Shown here piece after piece: positions 61,655 to 64,000 of a DNA stretch of 64,000 nucleotides. The stretch is from Sporosarcina sp. ZBG7A. Its GTDB lineage: Bacteria > Bacillota > Bacilli > Bacillales_A > Planococcaceae. The position numbers and the translations under genes are program-made. The notes beneath the pieces were generated by a model that was given only the letters and a program-made list of their open reading frames with translations, was not told the origin of the DNA and did no database searches. How positions within the stretch are numbered: position 1 is the stretch's first letter; the number at the start of each line of letters is the position of its first letter. The stretch spans positions 1 to 64,000 of the forward strand of contig NZ_JWIB01000016.1 in assembly GCF_000813425.1 (NCBI RefSeq), written 5' to 3'.

Positions 61655-62554
61655 CTACATAAGAATGTTTTCAAGTGCAGGAAGAATCGCAGGATACTTG
61701 AAAGTAAACTCGCTTTCAATAAGTTTTTCAGGCAACACATGTTGTCCTTCCAAGACTAATTTGCTTTTTTTCCCTAATGCGAGTTTCATTGCGATACTCG
61801 GAACTGGTAGCCAATGAGGCCGATGCATGACAGCCCCGATTGCTTTTCCTAAATCGGACATTCGTACTGGTGCTGGTGCCGTTACGTTAACAGGACCTTC
61901 TAGTGAAGGAACGGTAATTGCATAGTAAATTGCTCTCGTCACATCTTCAATATGAACCCATGATATCCACTGTTGCCCTGATCCGATCGGGCCGCCTGCA
62001 AACAATTTGTAAGGGAGTGAAATGAGAGGCAGGGCACCGCCGCCTTTACCGAATACGGTACCGAATCGTGTATAGACGACACGTGTTCCGTATTGCTTCA
62101 TCTTAGAGGCTTTTTGTTCCCAATCATGCACGGTTTTTCCGAGGAAATCATGAGCGATTTCCGGTGAGTTTTCTGTGTACACATGGGTCTCAGAAGTAGG
62201 GTAAATACCCACAGCGCTGGCGTTTACGAACACGGAAGGTTTCCAATTTTGGGTCTCTAAAATACGGAGCAGTTCATCTGTTGCTTCCATACGACTCTCA
62301 TAGATTTCCTTTTGGTGTTCTTCAGACCAGCTGCCATCATTGATGGAAACACCTGCTAAGTTTACGATCGCATCTGGAGGTGTTAGTTCTTGTTCAGGTT
62401 TTGAATTTTTATGTAGCCATTGGATAAAGTGAACTCCATTTTCTTTTTTTGACTCACTTCTTGATAAGACTGTTAGAGTATGACCTTTCAATTTAAGTAA
62501 ATCGATAAGTTTGGAACCGATGAATCCAGTCCCTCCAGTAACTAATATGTTCAT
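61655..62554 (-). CDS. yfhF: NAD-dependent epimerase-like protein (TIGR01777, YfhF)
   Basis: A 299-residue SDR-fold protein. Rossmann motif TGGTGFIGSKLIDLL, then PDAIVNLAGVSINDG, the family's ASAVGIYP, HDFLGKTVHDWEQKA and RFGTVFGKGGGALPL, and the DUF1731-type C-terminus (VLPEKLIESEFTFKYPAILPALENIL). It matches YfhF, next to recX and yfhH as in Bacillus. ATG 62554 follows AAAGGAG; the longer frame is not needed. Substrate unknown. Confidence 0.93.
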   Translation of the reverse strand: MNILVTGGTGFIGSKLIDLLKLKGHTLTVLSRSESKKENGVHFIQWLHKNSKPEQELTPPDAIVNLAGVSINDGSWSEEHQKEIYESRMEATDELLRILETQNWKPSVFVNASAVGIYPTSETHVYTENSPEIAHDFLGKTVHDWEQKASKMKQYGTRVVYTRFGTVFGKGGGALPLISLPYKLFAGGPIGSGQQWISWVHIEDVTRAIYYAITVPSLEGPVNVTAPAPVRMSDLGKAIGAVMHRPHWLPVPSIAMKLALGKKSKLVLEGQHVLPEKLIESEFTFKYPAILPALENILM

Positions 62555-62642
62555 GAAATAAACTCCTTTCAATAATGATAAACGAATCAGCTGACCGACC
62601 TAATAAGAACAGGTATACTATTAGTAGCGGGGGGTGATAGAC

Positions 62643-63455
62643 GTGCCTGTAATCACAAAAATCACACAACAAAAACGGGACAAAGAACGATACAATATAT
62701 TTTTGGATGAAGTTTATGAGTTTAGTGTGCATGAATCGAATCTCGTCAAGTTTGGGTTAACAAAAGGGATGCAACTCGATAACTGGGATAAAGAAAATCT
62801 CGTCTATGAAGAAGAAATTCAGCGTGCTTTTAATCGAGCACTACATTTCCTAGGTTTTCGAATGAGAAGTGAATACGAAGTGAAACAAAAGCTATTGCAA
62901 GCAGAGTTTGGTGAAGCTGTTATTAGAGAAGCTATTGTTAAATTGAAACGGTTAGGCTTTCTCGATGATCAGGCTTTTTCTGAAGCACTTCTCCATACAC
63001 AAAAAAACACATCTGGGAAGGGACCGAATGCTATCAAACAGGAAATGAAGGAAAAGGGAATTGATCCATCAATTCAGGATGCCGTATTGGAAGAATACGA
63101 CCCACAAGAACAGTTAACAACTGCCACAAAATTAGCAGAAAAAGCTGCACGTAAACATTCATCCATTGCACCAGCTCAGCTGAAACAACGGATTCAAAAT
63201 GCCCTTCTGCGAAAAGGCTACTCGTTTGACATCATTAAAGAAGCACTTAATGCTGTTGAATTTGAACCTGATGAAGACGAATGGGCTGCGATAACAGAAA
63301 CCACTGGTGAAAAAGCATGGCGCCGGGTCAGCATAAAGTATAAGGGGTATGACCGAAAAAGACGGGTGAAACAAGCAATGTACCAAAAAGGTATTCCGTT
63401 TGATCGAATCGATGCTTTCATTGAAAAAAAGGAGCTTGAAGAAGATGCAGAATGA
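62643..63455 (+). CDS. recX: regulatory protein RecX
   Basis: A 270-residue RecX. Helical three-helix repeats: ALHFLGFRMRSEYEVKQKL, VIREAIVKLKRLGFLDDQAFSEAL, GPNAIKQEMKEKGI, then LKQRIQNALLRKGYSFDIIKEAL and KQAMYQKGIPFDRIDAFI. The long form (five or more repeats) is typical of Bacillales. It binds RecA filaments and modulates recombination. GTG 62643 gives the VPVITKI start after GGGGTGAT; divergent from yfhF. Confidence 0.95.
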   Translation: MPVITKITQQKRDKERYNIFLDEVYEFSVHESNLVKFGLTKGMQLDNWDKENLVYEEEIQRAFNRALHFLGFRMRSEYEVKQKLLQAEFGEAVIREAIVKLKRLGFLDDQAFSEALLHTQKNTSGKGPNAIKQEMKEKGIDPSIQDAVLEEYDPQEQLTTATKLAEKAARKHSSIAPAQLKQRIQNALLRKGYSFDIIKEALNAVEFEPDEDEWAAITETTGEKAWRRVSIKYKGYDRKRRVKQAMYQKGIPFDRIDAFIEKKELEEDAE

Positions 63456-63777
63456 AAAAAAGTATAGCCAAATGACTGAACAAGAGTTGAGAACTGAAAT
63501 CGCGCGCCTTATGGAGAAAGCAAGAAAAGCTGAACAACTAGGGATATTGAACGAATACGCAGTTTATCAGCGTAAAGCGTTAATGGCTCAATCATACTTA
63601 ATCGATTCCGCTACAATCGTACCTGGAGAAATTTATAAAATCCAAGGAGACGAAGGATACTTCTTTAAAGTTGATTACTTAAAAGGCCGTTTTGCTTGGG
63701 GATATCGCATGGGCGGTGAGCAAGCTGAAGAAGCGCTTCCGCTCGCCATGCTCACATCCGTCAAGTCGGGGAAATAA
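63445..63777 (+). CDS. yfhH: YfhH (DUF1811) protein
   Basis: A 110-residue protein: an N-terminal helical hairpin (YSQMTEQELRTEIARLMEKARKAEQLGILNEYAVYQRKALMAQSYL) then an SH3-like barrel (GEIYKIQGDEGYFFKVDYLKGRFAWGYRMGG). It overlaps the recX stop and is coupled to it, the same order as in Bacillus. ATG 63445 follows AGGAGC. Function unknown. Confidence 0.93.
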   Translation: MQNEKKYSQMTEQELRTEIARLMEKARKAEQLGILNEYAVYQRKALMAQSYLIDSATIVPGEIYKIQGDEGYFFKVDYLKGRFAWGYRMGGEQAEEALPLAMLTSVKSGK

Positions 63778-63787
63778 TCTACAGACG

Positions 63788-64000
63788 TTAAGACTCTTCT
63801 AGGAAATTCAATTTCTTTCGCAATTTATCTTCCGAGAAGATCCACCCTGTATAAGAGTTAACAACGTTGAAGTCTTCGTCAACATGTGCAACTGCGACAA
63901 AGGGATAGAACGTCTTACTTCGGTAACGCAAGTCGATTAAGCGAACTTCAGTTAATACATCAACTTGCGAGATTTCCCAACGATAAATAGGTGAAAATGA
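63788..64000 (-). CDS. yfhP: partial YfhP-like membrane-bound hydrolase (C-terminal 70 residues)
   Basis: The 3' end of a minus-strand gene that runs off the right edge. The visible part, RWEISQVDVLTEVRLIDLRY, then YPFVAVAHVDEDFNVVNSYTGWIFSEDKL, resembles the C-terminus of YfhP-type LexA-binding/inner-membrane metal-dependent hydrolases. Synteny with yfhH supports this. It is convergent with yfhH, with only 10 bases between. The catalytic half is outside the window. Confidence 0.7.
   Translation of the reverse strand, partial: SFSPIYRWEISQVDVLTEVRLIDLRYRSKTFYPFVAVAHVDEDFNVVNSYTGWIFSEDKLRKKLNFLEES

Overview
The window reads as chromosome of a low-to-mid G+C, spore-forming Firmicute of the Bacillales. 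Several features point to the Planococcaceae (Sporosarcina/Lysinibacillus type): AGGAGG ribosome sites with many TTG/GTG starts, BceAB/BceRS, YeeI-type YebC, YfkK, PdaA, the YfhF-RecX-YfhH-YfhP block, an SE1561-type small protein and a D-aspartate-ligase-like ATP-grasp enzyme. The taxon is an inference from gene content; no rRNA or tRNA gene was seen.

Layout. 1-4831: a coiled-coil gene end, a PH-domain protein, a hydrolase/acetyltransferase cluster and a BceRS-type two-component system. 4832-9500: a 20-bp repeat cluster, a BceAB-type detoxification pump, a VOC protein, an ankyrin lipoprotein and a broken PadR gene. 9550-12430: a yybP-ykoY (Mn2+) riboswitch before a YrzF-like kinase, then a membrane protein/beta-propeller pair. 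12500-20270: a PepSY-like protein, an MFS pump divergent from an XRE-TPR regulator over twin palindromes, a nitroreductase divergent from an HxlR regulator, MntH and an ABC-F ATPase. 20270-21060: a gene-free stretch with two minisatellites. 21138-24630: MsrA, a LysM-3D cell-wall protein, an RsbR paralogue and a HAD phosphatase.

24860-34610 is an iron/haem region: Fur boxes, IsdE, permease, ATPase, HugZ-like protein, then DinB, a probable minus-strand small RNA, an HssRS-like two-component system and a heterodimeric ABC exporter. 34620-40000: a small gene that seems to start with ATC, a second FtsH-like protease, a 39-codon gene and a TPP-riboswitch-controlled ThiYXZ importer with a thiamine-binding protein. 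40150-49060: YeeI, the D-Asp-ligase-like enzyme, FbpA-like protein, amidase, DEAD-box helicase, methionine aminopeptidase, membrane proteins, acetyltransferase and beta-carbonic anhydrase. 49160-55540: M29 aminopeptidase, MotAB with a sigma-D-like promoter, YfkK, a Na+/amino-acid symporter, a YtxH-like protein with a sigma-B-like promoter and a BrkB/YihY protein. 55540-56470 is a decayed IS1182-type element between inverted repeats. 56469-64000: a PfeT/FrvA-type Fe2+ efflux ATPase, small proteins, an unexplained short transcript, OsmC, MFS, PdaA, YfhF, RecX, YfhH and the end of YfhP.

Functionally, metal and haem homeostasis recurs: MntH, the Mn riboswitch, haem import, an HssRS-like sensor and an iron-efflux ATPase. 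The same Fur-type box lies before both the haem importer and the efflux pump. Unexplained signals are the 20-bp arrays, in which every unit joins to the next through an ATGA stop/start overlap, two candidate non-coding transcripts, and the ATC start codon.
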